This document shows, piece after piece, positions 1 through 7,017 of a stretch of 16,893 nt of DNA; the stretch's first letter is position 1; each line of letters opens with the position of its first letter. The position numbers and the translations under genes were made by a program. Source of the stretch: DRWZ01 sp964601505 (lineage in GTDB: Bacteria > Calescibacteriota > Calescibacteriia > Calescibacteriales > Calescibacteriaceae); assembly GCA_964601505.1 (NCBI GenBank), contig CAZRNR010000044.1:1-16893 (forward strand), written 5' to 3'. The notes under the pieces were generated by a model. That model saw nothing but the letters and a program-made list of their open reading frames with translations, was not told where the DNA came from and searched no databases.

Positions 1-192
1 CATAGTATTTTGAATATGATTGCAACAGAGCAATAAAAAATAGTGAATTTTTATTCGATCCAGAAATAAAAAAATCAAGATGTTTCATAATAATCCTGTC
101 ATATTAAAAAGGTGTTGAGCAATTCATTTCATCTAATTTTCTGAAGATTTCAACAGGTAGATAAATATAATAATAATCACAATAATCATATC

Positions 193-894
193 GTGATAGT
201 TTATGGTAAACAAGTTTCAAGGGAGATAGCAAGAGCCCAATTAAAGCCCAGGAGAATCTGGTGTAAGAGAACGGTTTATGAATTTGCAAGGAATCTTTTT
301 CCCAATTCAGAAATAAGGGTTGTGCATCCAAAAGTTATCGCATCTATTTGTGGTTCTCGAGAAAATCAAGGTATAGCAATTGAAATAGACGTGAATATAA
401 GAAAGCTTGATGACATCAAAATAGAAAATGAATCAGTTCTGATCTTGCTTGACAGGATTCAGGATGTTGGGAATATAGGGAACATAATAAGGACGAGTGA
501 GTTTTTTGGATGTTCCGGAGTTATTTTAACAAAAAGTGAAACTCCGAATATAACTCCCGCTACAATAAAATCATCTGCCGGAGCATTTTTTCATATCCCA
601 GTTGTGAGAGAAAGATCGGCAAAAATCATAAATTTTCTGAGAGAAAGGGGTTTGAAAACATATTCTTTTGATGTTAGAGGGAAAACGAGTATATTTGATA
701 TAAAGTTTGAAAAACCTTCAGTTCTTTGCTTTGGTGGAGAAGAAAAAGGAATTTCTGAGGAGATTTTAAGATCATCAGACGCCATAATAAAGATCCCCCA
801 ATTTGGTAAAGTTAATTCACTGAATGTAGCATCAACGGTGGGAGTTTCGCTTGGAATATACATATTCCAGATGAAAAAACAATATCCTTCCTAA
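193..894 (+). CDS. SpoU/TrmH-family RNA 2'-O-methyltransferase, RlmB-like
   Basis: Predicted SAM-dependent 2'-O-ribose methyltransferase of the SPOUT (trefoil-knot) class, probably acting on 23S rRNA in the cytoplasm. All three SpoU motifs are visible in the 233-residue protein: motif 1 at residues 87-101 (LDRIQDVGNIGNIIRTS, with N94 and R100), motif 2 at about 180-187 (FGGEEKGI) and motif 3 at 201-213 (IPQFGK...SLNVA). The N-terminus IVYGKQVSREI and the stretch ending in QGIAIEI (residues 59-65) match the small substrate-binding domain of RlmB/TrmH-type enzymes, which supports the GTG start. That start has no nearby Shine-Dalgarno; a TATAAT hexamer lies at 166-171, so the leader could be very short. 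Length is close to the usual RlmB length of about 245. It converges on hisD with only 20 bases between the stops. TrmH or RlmH-like specificity cannot be excluded, so no symbol is given. Confidence 0.9.
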   Translation: MIVYGKQVSREIARAQLKPRRIWCKRTVYEFARNLFPNSEIRVVHPKVIASICGSRENQGIAIEIDVNIRKLDDIKIENESVLILLDRIQDVGNIGNIIRTSEFFGCSGVILTKSETPNITPATIKSSAGAFFHIPVVRERSAKIINFLRERGLKTYSFDVRGKTSIFDIKFEKPSVLCFGGEEKGISEEILRSSDAIIKIPQFGKVNSLNVASTVGVSLGIYIFQMKKQYPS

Positions 895-914
895 TCCTTT
901 AGAACAAGGCGATT

Positions 915-2270
915 TCAAAGTTTTTTATTTACATTTTTTCTATCTTCATCAAAAATTTTTAAAACGTAGTCGATTGATTTTATAGAATTAAGTCTCAGCT
1001 TGAGAGATCCAGAATGTCCGAAAAGTCCTTCCATTTCAGCAAGCCTGATTGCATGTTCTGAGACCTCTATCATTCTTCGCTTTGTGAAGAAAATAATATT
1101 TGTCTTTTTGACAAAATCCTCGACAGAAAGTCCGCTTGCAAAACGAGCAGTTCCTCCGGTTGGCAGAACATGGCTTGGTCCAGCAAGATAATCACCAACA
1201 GCAGGAGGGCTATTAACACCAATAAAAACAGTTCCAGCATTCTTTATCTTATTTGCAACAGAAAATGGATTCTTTGTAAGAATCCCAAGATGCTCCGGGG
1301 CTATGCGATTAGCTATATCTATTGACTCATCTAAACTCCTTGTATGGATAAGGTAAGAATTTGATCTGAAAGCTTCTTCTATTATTTCTCTTCTGGGCAT
1401 ATACTTCATTATGGTATGGATAAGATTTTTTACTTGAATTAGATAGGATTCAATATTAGATATAACTACACAGAAAGCTCTTTCATCATGCTCAGCCTGA
1501 GCTATGACATCTATCGCCGGAACTATAGGATTAACACTGCCATCGCATATGACGACAAGTTCAGAAGGTCCTGCAATAGTATCTATACCTACTGATCCCT
1601 GAACAAGCTTTTTAGCAGTAGCAACATATATATTACCCGGCCCAACTATTTTATCAACCTTTTCAAAAGTTTGAGATCCAAAAGCGAAAGCAAATATAGC
1701 CTGAGCTCCTCCTATTTTGTATATCTTCTCTATTCCTGCAACCTTCGCAGCAAATATCGTGTATGGATTTAGCTTCCCCCCCGGTGCAGGAGTAGCAACA
1801 ATTATATTCTTTACACCAGCTACAATAGCAGGTACAGCAGTCATAAGCACAGTTGAAGGATACCCAGCTTTTCCCCCGGGACAGTATATCCCAACGCTAT
1901 CTAATGGAATGACCTTACGCTGAATCCTTACACCCCTTTCTCTATATATAACATTACCTGGAAAAGTGCTTTTGTGATACTTGTATATTCTGTTGAAAGA
2001 AAATTCTATGGATTTCCTCTCTTCTTTAGTTATATATTTTTCAGCTTCATCTATTTCTGACTTCTTCATAACTACACTTTCTGGAGAAAGTGGATTCCAG
2101 CCATCGAATTTCCTAGTATACTCTAAAATGGCTTCATCCCCCCTTTCTCTTATATCAACAAGCATGTTTCTGACCTTTTTCTCAACCTCGCTCTCGTCCC
2201 GAGCTATTCTCGCACATATCTTTGGAAAAAAAACATCAAACTCCGGATCAGTTGTTGATATAAATAACAT
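915..2270 (-). CDS. hisD: Histidinol dehydrogenase
   Basis: Catalyses the last two steps of histidine synthesis, NAD-dependent oxidation of L-histidinol to L-histidine, as a cytoplasmic zinc enzyme. The 451-residue protein aligns to the family over its whole length. The zinc and catalytic residues known from the E. coli enzyme are all present at nearly identical numbers: Q258 and H261 in AQAEHDERAF, E326-H327 in RIAPEHLGI, D360 in GDYLAGPSHVLPTGG, and H419 in EGLFGHSGS. The NAD-binding GPGNIYVATAKK and the IDTIAGPSE signature are also clear. About 20 residues at the C-terminus after the family core are Lys/Asp/Asn-rich and unremarkable. The gene is not next to other his genes here, so it is either a single scattered gene or its partners lie elsewhere. 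The ATG has no convincing Shine-Dalgarno; a promoter-like site lies about 200 bases upstream at 2478-2506. Confidence 0.97.
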   Translation of the reverse strand: MLFISTTDPEFDVFFPKICARIARDESEVEKKVRNMLVDIRERGDEAILEYTRKFDGWNPLSPESVVMKKSEIDEAEKYITKEERKSIEFSFNRIYKYHKSTFPGNVIYRERGVRIQRKVIPLDSVGIYCPGGKAGYPSTVLMTAVPAIVAGVKNIIVATPAPGGKLNPYTIFAAKVAGIEKIYKIGGAQAIFAFAFGSQTFEKVDKIVGPGNIYVATAKKLVQGSVGIDTIAGPSELVVICDGSVNPIVPAIDVIAQAEHDERAFCVVISNIESYLIQVKNLIHTIMKYMPRREIIEEAFRSNSYLIHTRSLDESIDIANRIAPEHLGILTKNPFSVANKIKNAGTVFIGVNSPPAVGDYLAGPSHVLPTGGTARFASGLSVEDFVKKTNIIFFTKRRMIEVSEHAIRLAEMEGLFGHSGSLKLRLNSIKSIDYVLKIFDEDRKNVNKKL

Positions 2271-2571
2271 AGATAGAAAATTTACTACTCTGTATCAGAA
2301 ATAAAAAAGTTATAAAAAGTTAATAATGAATAAAAACCCGCTGATTACCAATTTTATTCCAATTTGATTTTAATGGAAAAGTTTTGAAACCCAAGGAGAT
2401 GGCTTCAGGGAAAGGAAAATTGAAAAATACTTAAGACTCCCATAATCTCTGAATTACATTAGTAAATTCAGATCTATAAGATAGCACAGAGAGAAAGGGA
2501 AGTCAATTCTTTAATCTCTTATTAGAAGAATATCAGCCGATAGAATGGGTAATTGCCAAAACTTAATTTAC
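2271..2571. other. Spacer between msrAB and hisD (hisD leader region)
   Basis: This 301-base spacer holds no credible gene. On the minus strand it contains one promoter-like site (2478-2506), which would give hisD a leader of about 200 nt. I looked in that leader for a T-box (no AGGGTGG-type element), a His-rich leader peptide and a U-tracted hairpin, and found none. A 12-codon frame on the minus strand beginning MGVLSIFQ (about 2442-2404) lacks His codons and a Shine-Dalgarno. No clear terminator follows the msrAB stop. Confidence 0.5.
2478..2506 (-). promoter_or_regulatory. Possible sigma70-type promoter for hisD
   Basis: On the minus strand TTGACT (2506-2501) is followed by a 17-base spacer and TATCTT (2483-2478). 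The -35 matches consensus at 5 of 6 positions and the -10 at 4 of 6. It points toward hisD, with a predicted start near 2471. AT-rich DNA produces such matches by chance, so confidence is modest. Confidence 0.35.
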
Positions 2572-3555
2572 TTACTCATAATTCTCAAAAAGATATTTGT
2601 ATTTTCCATAACCCTCTTCCTCTAACTTTTCCTTGGGTATAAATCTTATTGCAGCTGAATTTATACAATATCTTAAGCCTGTTGGTTCAGGACCATCATC
2701 AAATACATGCCCAAGATGACTATCTCCCTTCCTACTTCTCACCTCAATCCTAACCATGTTATGCGAAGTATCAACCTTATATACTATGCTATTTGGATCA
2801 ATAGGTTTCTTAAAAGATGGCCAACCGCAGCCCGAATCAAATTGATCTTTGCTAGAAAACAAAGGTTCCCCCGAAACAATATCAACATAAATACCATCCC
2901 TTTTGTTATTCCAATACTCATTCAAAAATGGTTGTTCTGTATATCCCTCACGCACTACTTTATACTGAAGAGGAGATAATTTCTTCCTTAGATCTTCGTC
3001 AGAAGGTATAGACTTCAGTTCTCTCTTCTTCTTTGTAAATTTCTCTCCCCATGTAGCTTCAATAAAAGGCTCTCTCCCAGAGAAAAATTTATAAGCACAA
3101 TATTTTATCGGATTTTTCAAATAATAATATTGGTGAAAATCTTCGGCTTTGTAGAATCTCTGTGCAGGCAATATATCAACTTTTACTACACCAAAAATTC
3201 TTTCAATCTCAGATCTGGACTTTTCTGCTAATTCCTTTTGTTCCTGGTTGTGATAAAATATCACCGGCCTATATTGAGGACCCTTATCCGCAAACTGTCC
3301 ATCTGAATCCCTTGGATCTATTATCATCCAATATATATCAAGAATATCCGAATACGAGATGGAAGATGGGTCAAACTTTATCTGCACAGCTTCAACGTGT
3401 CCCGTGGTACCAGAACAAACCTCCTCATAACTTGGGTTCTCCTTGCTTCCTCCAGTATAACCACATATCACCTCCTCAATTCCCTTGATACCATCATAAG
3501 CTTCTTGAATACACCAAAAACACCCGCCAGCCAATGTTGCTAGCTCATAGCTCAT
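2572..3555 (-). CDS. msrAB: Bifunctional peptide methionine sulfoxide reductase MsrA-MsrB
   Basis: Repairs oxidised methionine: the MsrA half reduces Met-S-sulfoxide and the MsrB half Met-R-sulfoxide, with thioredoxin-type recycling. With the start used here the protein has 327 residues. MsrA is N-terminal, with catalytic Cys12 in GGCFWC, then GYTGG, GHVEAV and QYRPVIFYH; the Cys in KYCAYKF is the likely resolving Cys. MsrB is C-terminal, with catalytic Cys297 in RYCINSAAIRF and likely recycling Cys243 in SGCGWPSF. The MsrB part lacks the two zinc-binding CxxC motifs (GIYVDIVSGEPLFSS at that place), as is usual for MsrAB fusions. There is no signal peptide, so it is probably cytoplasmic. An in-frame ATG at 3639 would add 28 residues with no family counterpart. 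I prefer the ATG at 3555 (3561 is possible), because family members start right before the ATLAGGCFWC strand and a promoter-like element sits just upstream at 3566-3594. Confidence 0.95.
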   Translation of the reverse strand: MSYELATLAGGCFWCIQEAYDGIKGIEEVICGYTGGSKENPSYEEVCSGTTGHVEAVQIKFDPSSISYSDILDIYWMIIDPRDSDGQFADKGPQYRPVIFYHNQEQKELAEKSRSEIERIFGVVKVDILPAQRFYKAEDFHQYYYLKNPIKYCAYKFFSGREPFIEATWGEKFTKKKRELKSIPSDEDLRKKLSPLQYKVVREGYTEQPFLNEYWNNKRDGIYVDIVSGEPLFSSKDQFDSGCGWPSFKKPIDPNSIVYKVDTSHNMVRIEVRSRKGDSHLGHVFDDGPEPTGLRYCINSAAIRFIPKEKLEEEGYGKYKYLFENYE

Positions 3556-3565
3556 ATTCATTAAT

Positions 3566-3594
3566 TTAATACAAAGTAGATCTAGAATTGACAA
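3566..3594 (-). promoter_or_regulatory. Possible promoter giving a near-leaderless msrAB mRNA
   Basis: On the minus strand TTGTCA (3594-3589) and TATTAA (3571-3566) are separated by 17 bases, matching consensus at 5 of 6 and 4 of 6. Transcription would begin around 3560-3558, only a few bases before the ATG at 3555. This fits the absence of a Shine-Dalgarno there and argues against the longer reading frame starting at 3639. Confidence 0.4.
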
Positions 3595-3650
3595 AATCTC
3601 GTTATTAGTTGGATATGAGTTGAAATATTCTGCCCTCATATGAAGAAAAT

Positions 3651-3665
3651 CATTCTTAAAGAATG
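3651..3665. repeat. 15-base dyad between the chemoreceptor gene and msrAB
   Basis: CATTCTT and AAGAATG form a perfect 7-base inverted repeat around a single A. With such a short loop it is more likely a protein-binding palindrome than a hairpin, and no U-tract follows on either strand. It lies 71-99 bases upstream of the msrAB promoter-like site and 70 bases below the chemoreceptor stop. It could be an operator or chance. Confidence 0.3.
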
Positions 3666-3735
3666 TATCTTGAAACAGGAAGAGAGAAAGTTCTTTCGTC
3701 TCCTCACAAAGATTTTCCAGCTAAAAAACCAAGAA

Positions 3736-5262
3736 TCAGACTTCAAACTTATAGACGATCATTCTCAAATCTTCTGAAACTCTCAATATAGAAGATATAC
3801 TTTCATCAAAATTTTCTATCTGAACTCCGATTTTCTGCATTACATCAACAGCTTCAACAACCCTTTTTGAGACTTCTTTTGTCATACTTCTTATCTCCTC
3901 AACAGAGTTTGAAATTTCGGTTATCATATCAACAGCTTTTCTAGATATTTGCTCAATAGATTGCAAAGATGTCAAACTTGCCTTACTCTCTTCAATTATC
4001 CTTTTTATTTCCTGATCCATAAACTTTATTGTTTGAACAACAGAAACTATTGTGTCAGCCAAAGTTCCAACAGTTTTTGCTATACTTACAGAAACTGATT
4101 TAGTTTTAGAAGAAAGTTTTCTTACCTCATCTGCCACAACAGCAAATCCTTTACCTTTTTCTCCTACCCTACCAGCCTCAATTGAAGCATTCAAAGCAAG
4201 TATATTTATAATATCAGATATATCATTTATCACATTTACATAACCAGAAACTTCCCTTTTCATTTTTTCAAGTTCCTCAGACTTCTTGAAGAGCTGATTA
4301 AATTTAACACCGATATTCTCAAACATCTCTATATTCTTTCTTATCTGCGAGATCTCCTGAGATATTTTCTGGGAAGAATCTTTTTGGAAAGAAAGTATTT
4401 CGAAACTCCTATGAGCTATACCATCTATCTGATCCCAGACCACCTGAGTTGAATTCTGAACACTAGATATGTGCTGCTGAACTTTTCTTGATTCTTCATT
4501 TATAGATAAATATGTTTCCTTAGCAGAAGCAGATACTTGCTTCAAAATATCAGAACCGTTAAGAAGTCTTTTTATTATATCCGATAGCTTATCTAAGAAA
4601 TTATCAAAGTTATTGGTAAGATTCTCTATCTCATCCCTTGATCTAAGCCTTATTCTAATTTTAAGGTTTGTTCCTCCTTTAGCTATTTCCCCAAGAACTG
4701 ATGCAACCTTTCTAATACCACGAAGTATATTTCTTGATATCAAAGCAGAAGAAGCAAAACCTACGATGAATGTAAATGGTATCGCAGAAATGACGAGAAA
4801 AAGTATTATATTACTATATCCTTTTATAGTAGATATCAGAGCTGTTCTCATTCTTTCATAACTTGAGTCAAGAGATTTTTTAGCTTCCGCAAGATTTGAC
4901 ATAGCGGATTCATCACCTTCAATAACTTTTTCAAAAAAAGAGATATATGTTTGAATAGATGAAGAAAACTGATCAACTTCACTTCTAAAACCAGCTTCCG
5001 ATATCACTTTTAAAACATGGTCCATCTCAGAACTTATTTTCTTTGCTTCTGATATATCATCTTGAGACATTTTAGTCACAGCTTCAAAAAGTTTAGAAGT
5101 AACCTTCATATTAATCGTATCCAACTGCGATAAATAAGGCATAACATCTATCAGTCTCTTCTGATTTGACGAAAAGTAGAATATAAAAGAAATCAAAATA
5201 GTGTTCAATATAACCACAACAAAAAATGCTGAAAATATCTTCCACCTTATACTCATCCTCAT
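3736..5262 (-). CDS. Methyl-accepting chemotaxis protein (transmembrane chemoreceptor)
   Basis: Chemoreceptor that signals through CheA/CheW to the flagellar motor. The 508-residue protein has the classic layout: a short cytoplasmic N-terminus, a first membrane helix at about 8-30, a periplasmic all-helical segment of about 120 residues (four-helix-bundle type by length and composition), a second membrane helix at about 152-175, a HAMP linker at about 176-235, and a long coiled-coil signalling domain. The hairpin tip reads INILALNASIEAGRVGEKGKGFAVVADEVRKLS at about 345-380 (given here as key motifs LALNASIEAGR and GFAVVADEVRKL). There is no C-terminal NWETF-like CheR/CheB docking pentapeptide. 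The chosen ATG lies only 22 bases from the assembly gap and the frame stays open upstream into it, so the start is likely but not proven; MRMSIRWK followed by the helix is a normal receptor start. The upstream neighbour is a solute-binding lipoprotein that might feed it ligand. Confidence 0.93.
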   Translation of the reverse strand: MRMSIRWKIFSAFFVVVILNTILISFIFYFSSNQKRLIDVMPYLSQLDTINMKVTSKLFEAVTKMSQDDISEAKKISSEMDHVLKVISEAGFRSEVDQFSSSIQTYISFFEKVIEGDESAMSNLAEAKKSLDSSYERMRTALISTIKGYSNIILFLVISAIPFTFIVGFASSALISRNILRGIRKVASVLGEIAKGGTNLKIRIRLRSRDEIENLTNNFDNFLDKLSDIIKRLLNGSDILKQVSASAKETYLSINEESRKVQQHISSVQNSTQVVWDQIDGIAHRSFEILSFQKDSSQKISQEISQIRKNIEMFENIGVKFNQLFKKSEELEKMKREVSGYVNVINDISDIINILALNASIEAGRVGEKGKGFAVVADEVRKLSSKTKSVSVSIAKTVGTLADTIVSVVQTIKFMDQEIKRIIEESKASLTSLQSIEQISRKAVDMITEISNSVEEIRSMTKEVSKRVVEAVDVMQKIGVQIENFDESISSILRVSEDLRMIVYKFEV

Positions 5263-5284
5263 AAGAGAAATTTTAATAACACAA

Positions 5285-5384
5285 NNNNNNNNNNNNNNNN
5301 NNNNNNNNNNNNNNNNNNNNNNNNNNNNNNNNNNNNNNNNNNNNNNNNNNNNNNNNNNNNNNNNNNNNNNNNNNNNNNNNNNNN
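5285..5384. other. Assembly gap of exactly 100 Ns
   Basis: One hundred Ns is a conventional scaffold placeholder, so the real distance is unknown. The gap removes the C-terminus of the solute-binding protein and whatever lay between it and the chemoreceptor gene. Reading through the Ns as if in frame gives a false continuation ending at 5259. Confidence 0.97.
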
Positions 5385-6599
5385 TCCGCCCTTAACATCG
5401 CCATTACTATCAAAATCCAATTCTCCGGAAACACCTTTATAATCAACATCTACACCGCTCTTGACCTTTTCAACAACTTTCTTCCAATCACCTGATACAG
5501 GTGGTCCAACTTTCTCACCAGAATTCGTAAGATCAACTAAAACATCTTTCACCTTTTCCGGATTATACTCACCTACAGCCTCAATACCAAGAGCTATGAT
5601 GAAAAACGAATCATATACTCCCTCGATGAAAACACCGGGAGGAGTTCCAAATCTTCTCTTATAAGCTTCTGAAAATTTCTGATAATCTGGATCATCTGAG
5701 GGGGCCTTTGGAGCAGTTCCACTCATTCCACGAGAAAACTCAATACTAGATATATTCTTATCCTTATTACCATCTACCCCAAAAAGGGGTGGTTTGCTCT
5801 TTTGATTTTGTTTAATGTATGTTTCAAGGCCTTTCAGAATATTAACACCATCTTCTGCGAAAGAAATTATAACTATGCCCTCTGGATCACCTCTTTCATA
5901 CAATTTGTTGATTTCGCCAGAAAACCCTTCCTTTTTTTCCTCGGTGCTATACCCTACATAACCGAGAATTTCACCACCTCTACTTTCAAAATCTTTCTTA
6001 AAAGCTTCAGCAAGTTTTGCACCATAAGGATCATCCCTGTATATTACAGATACTTTCTTGATACCGGAATTATGAACATGGTCAGCAAGAACTTTTCCTT
6101 GCAATGCGTCAGAAGGGACAGTCCTCCAAATATATCCACCATCATTAAGTTCAGATATCAAGGGACTTGTAGCAGATGGAGACACTAAAAGAACTCTTTT
6201 ACTTGTAACGGCTGGACAAGATTTGTTTTCTGCTCCACCGCAAACACCATTGATTAATGCGGGACTTGTAGCTGTTCCCACAATAAACATTATCCCCTGA
6301 CTCACTAATTTATCAAAGCAATTCTTTGCTCCCTGGGGAGTAGTTCCGTCATCGCAATGAATGATTTCTGCTTCCTTTCCCAATATACCACCTGCTTTGT
6401 TTATATCCTCTGTAGCTAAAATCAAACTTTTTAACATCTCATCTCCGAAAGATGAAAGATCTCCCGAAAGAGGAACAATCGTTCCAATCTTTATAGTATC
6501 CTTTTTCTTTGTCTCCCCACCATCACCCTCACCACAATGAAGAAATAAGATCAATCCGCTGAACAAATAAATAAATCTCATTAGAAATAATCTCGTCAT
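5385..6599 (-). CDS. ABC-type branched-chain amino-acid-like substrate-binding lipoprotein (3' end lost in gap)
   Basis: Type I periplasmic binding protein of the LivJ/leucine-binding class, expected to capture a small solute (amino acid or related) for an ABC importer or a receptor. 405 residues are visible before the gap. The family opening is clear at about residues 36-70 (IKIGTIVPLSGDLSSFGDEML, then ATEDINKAGGILGK), as are SPSATSPLIS, the lobe-two strand SVIYRDDPYGAKLAEAFKKDF and the near-terminal VSGELDFDSNGDV. Perhaps 20-40 residues are missing. The signal peptide MTRLFLMRFIYLFSGLILFLHC ends in Cys22 followed by Gly-rich sequence, as in a lipoprotein, but with His at -1 of the lipobox. 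A Cys-containing stretch (GVCGGAENKSCPAV) replaces the usual short loop before the SPSATSP strand and may form a disulfide. No permease or ATPase genes are in the window. The 5' side offers two promoter candidates (6608-6638 and 6986-7013). Confidence 0.9.
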
Positions 6600-6607
6600 A
6601 ATTATGA

Positions 6608-6638
6608 ATTATAGAAATTCCTTAAGAATTTTTGTAAA
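6608..6638 (-). promoter_or_regulatory. Possible start-proximal promoter of the solute-binding protein gene
   Basis: A perfect TATAAT on the minus strand (6613-6608) lies 8 bases before the ATG at 6599, so a transcript from it would be essentially leaderless. TTTACA (6638-6633) is the best -35 match but the spacer is 19 bases. An AAGGAA about 19 bases before the ATG is too far away to act as a good Shine-Dalgarno. Confidence 0.3.
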
Positions 6639-6730
6639 AAATTAAAAAAGAGAAAACAATTAGACGTTTGTAAAAGAGAGTTGGGGACATAATTGAATGA
6701 ATAAGCATTAGGTAATTTCCAAAAATTCGT

Positions 6731-6751
6731 TTTATTTATTTATTTATTTTA
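6731..6751. repeat. TTTA tandem microsatellite
   Basis: Four perfect TTTA units (6731-6746) followed by an imperfect TTTTA. On the minus strand, the transcribed direction here, this is a TAAA run. It may be a slippage-prone tract inside the leader of the solute-binding protein gene, or just low-complexity AT-rich sequence. Confidence 0.8.
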
Positions 6752-6856
6752 TAAATTAGTTAAGTATGAATGGGGGGAACTGTGAGAATATAGTCTAATT
6801 TTACGGAATTAAATCAGAAGAAAGAAGGAATTTGAGTAGATTAAGAAATCAGAACA

Positions 6857-6879
6857 AAGGAGGCGATATGTACAAATAG
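6857..6879 (+). other. Strong Shine-Dalgarno followed by a three-codon frame (MYK-stop)
   Basis: AAGGAGG (6857-6863) sits four bases before ATG (6868-6870), which is followed by TAC AAA and a TAG stop. If the TAG were sense, the frame would run 13 further codons (VGKLRVIHDLKDE) before a TGA. This is one of only two near-perfect Shine-Dalgarno sequences I see in the window, and the only plus-strand one. It may be a minimal leader ORF, the decayed start of a lost gene, or chance. Confidence 0.35.
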
Positions 6880-6985
6880 GTTGGTAAATTAAGAGTAATT
6901 CATGATTTAAAAGATGAGTGAATCGATAAAGAAAACCAAAGAGAGAAATTAAGATACAGGACTACATTAGATTGTTAATGTATAG

Positions 6986-7013
6986 AGTATAGATAAATAA
7001 GAATAAATGTCAA
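6986..7013 (-). promoter_or_regulatory. Sigma70-type promoter upstream of the solute-binding protein gene
   Basis: Perfect TTGACA (7013-7008), a 16-base spacer and TATACT (6991-6986, 5 of 6) on the minus strand, beginning just after the stop codon of the 7018-8688 gene. It has the only full-consensus -35 among the promoter candidates I found. The predicted start near 6979 leaves a leader of about 380 nt before the ATG at 6599. Confidence 0.5.
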
Positions 7014-7017
7014 TAGA

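Larger units (their letters stand above)
6600..7017. other. 418-base gene-poor spacer
   Basis: AT-rich spacer between the 7018-8688 gene and the solute-binding protein gene. It holds a TTTA microsatellite at 6731-6751, a plus-strand Shine-Dalgarno plus a three-codon frame at 6857-6879, and minus-strand promoter candidates at both ends. I see no RNA gene, no hairpin with a U-tract and no gene-length reading frame. If the promoter at 6986-7013 is used, nearly all of this spacer is a 5' leader of the binding-protein mRNA. Confidence 0.6.

Noticed and set aside
6..107. Plus-strand frame of 33 codons at the left edge, between TAG at 3-5 and TAA at 105-107
   Set aside because: Begins directly after a stop, has no supported start or recognisable sequence; could be a gene remnant but cannot be supported.
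2394..2433. AAGGAG plus ATG and a short plus-strand frame (MASGKGKLKNT)
   Set aside because: The Shine-Dalgarno abuts the ATG with no spacing and the frame is only 11 codons long.
3556..3639. 28-residue N-terminal extension of MsrAB from the ATG at 3639
   Set aside because: No family counterpart, no signal-peptide pattern that makes sense for a cytoplasmic repair enzyme, no Shine-Dalgarno, and a promoter-like site lies inside it.
3682..3702. Stem-like GAGAGAAAG / CTTTCGTCTC below the chemoreceptor stop
   Set aside because: Loop of two bases, one bulge and no U-tract, so not a credible intrinsic terminator.
5259..5284. Continuation of the solute-binding protein across the Ns to a stop at 5259-5261 (ATGA overlap with the chemoreceptor)
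   Set aside because: The 100-N gap has an arbitrary length, so frame and continuity across it mean nothing.
6622..6708. 28-codon minus-strand frame (MLIHSIMSPTLF...) with weak GGAAA upstream
   Set aside because: Hydrophobic because the DNA is T-rich; the Shine-Dalgarno is poor and no relative is known, so chance is the simpler explanation.
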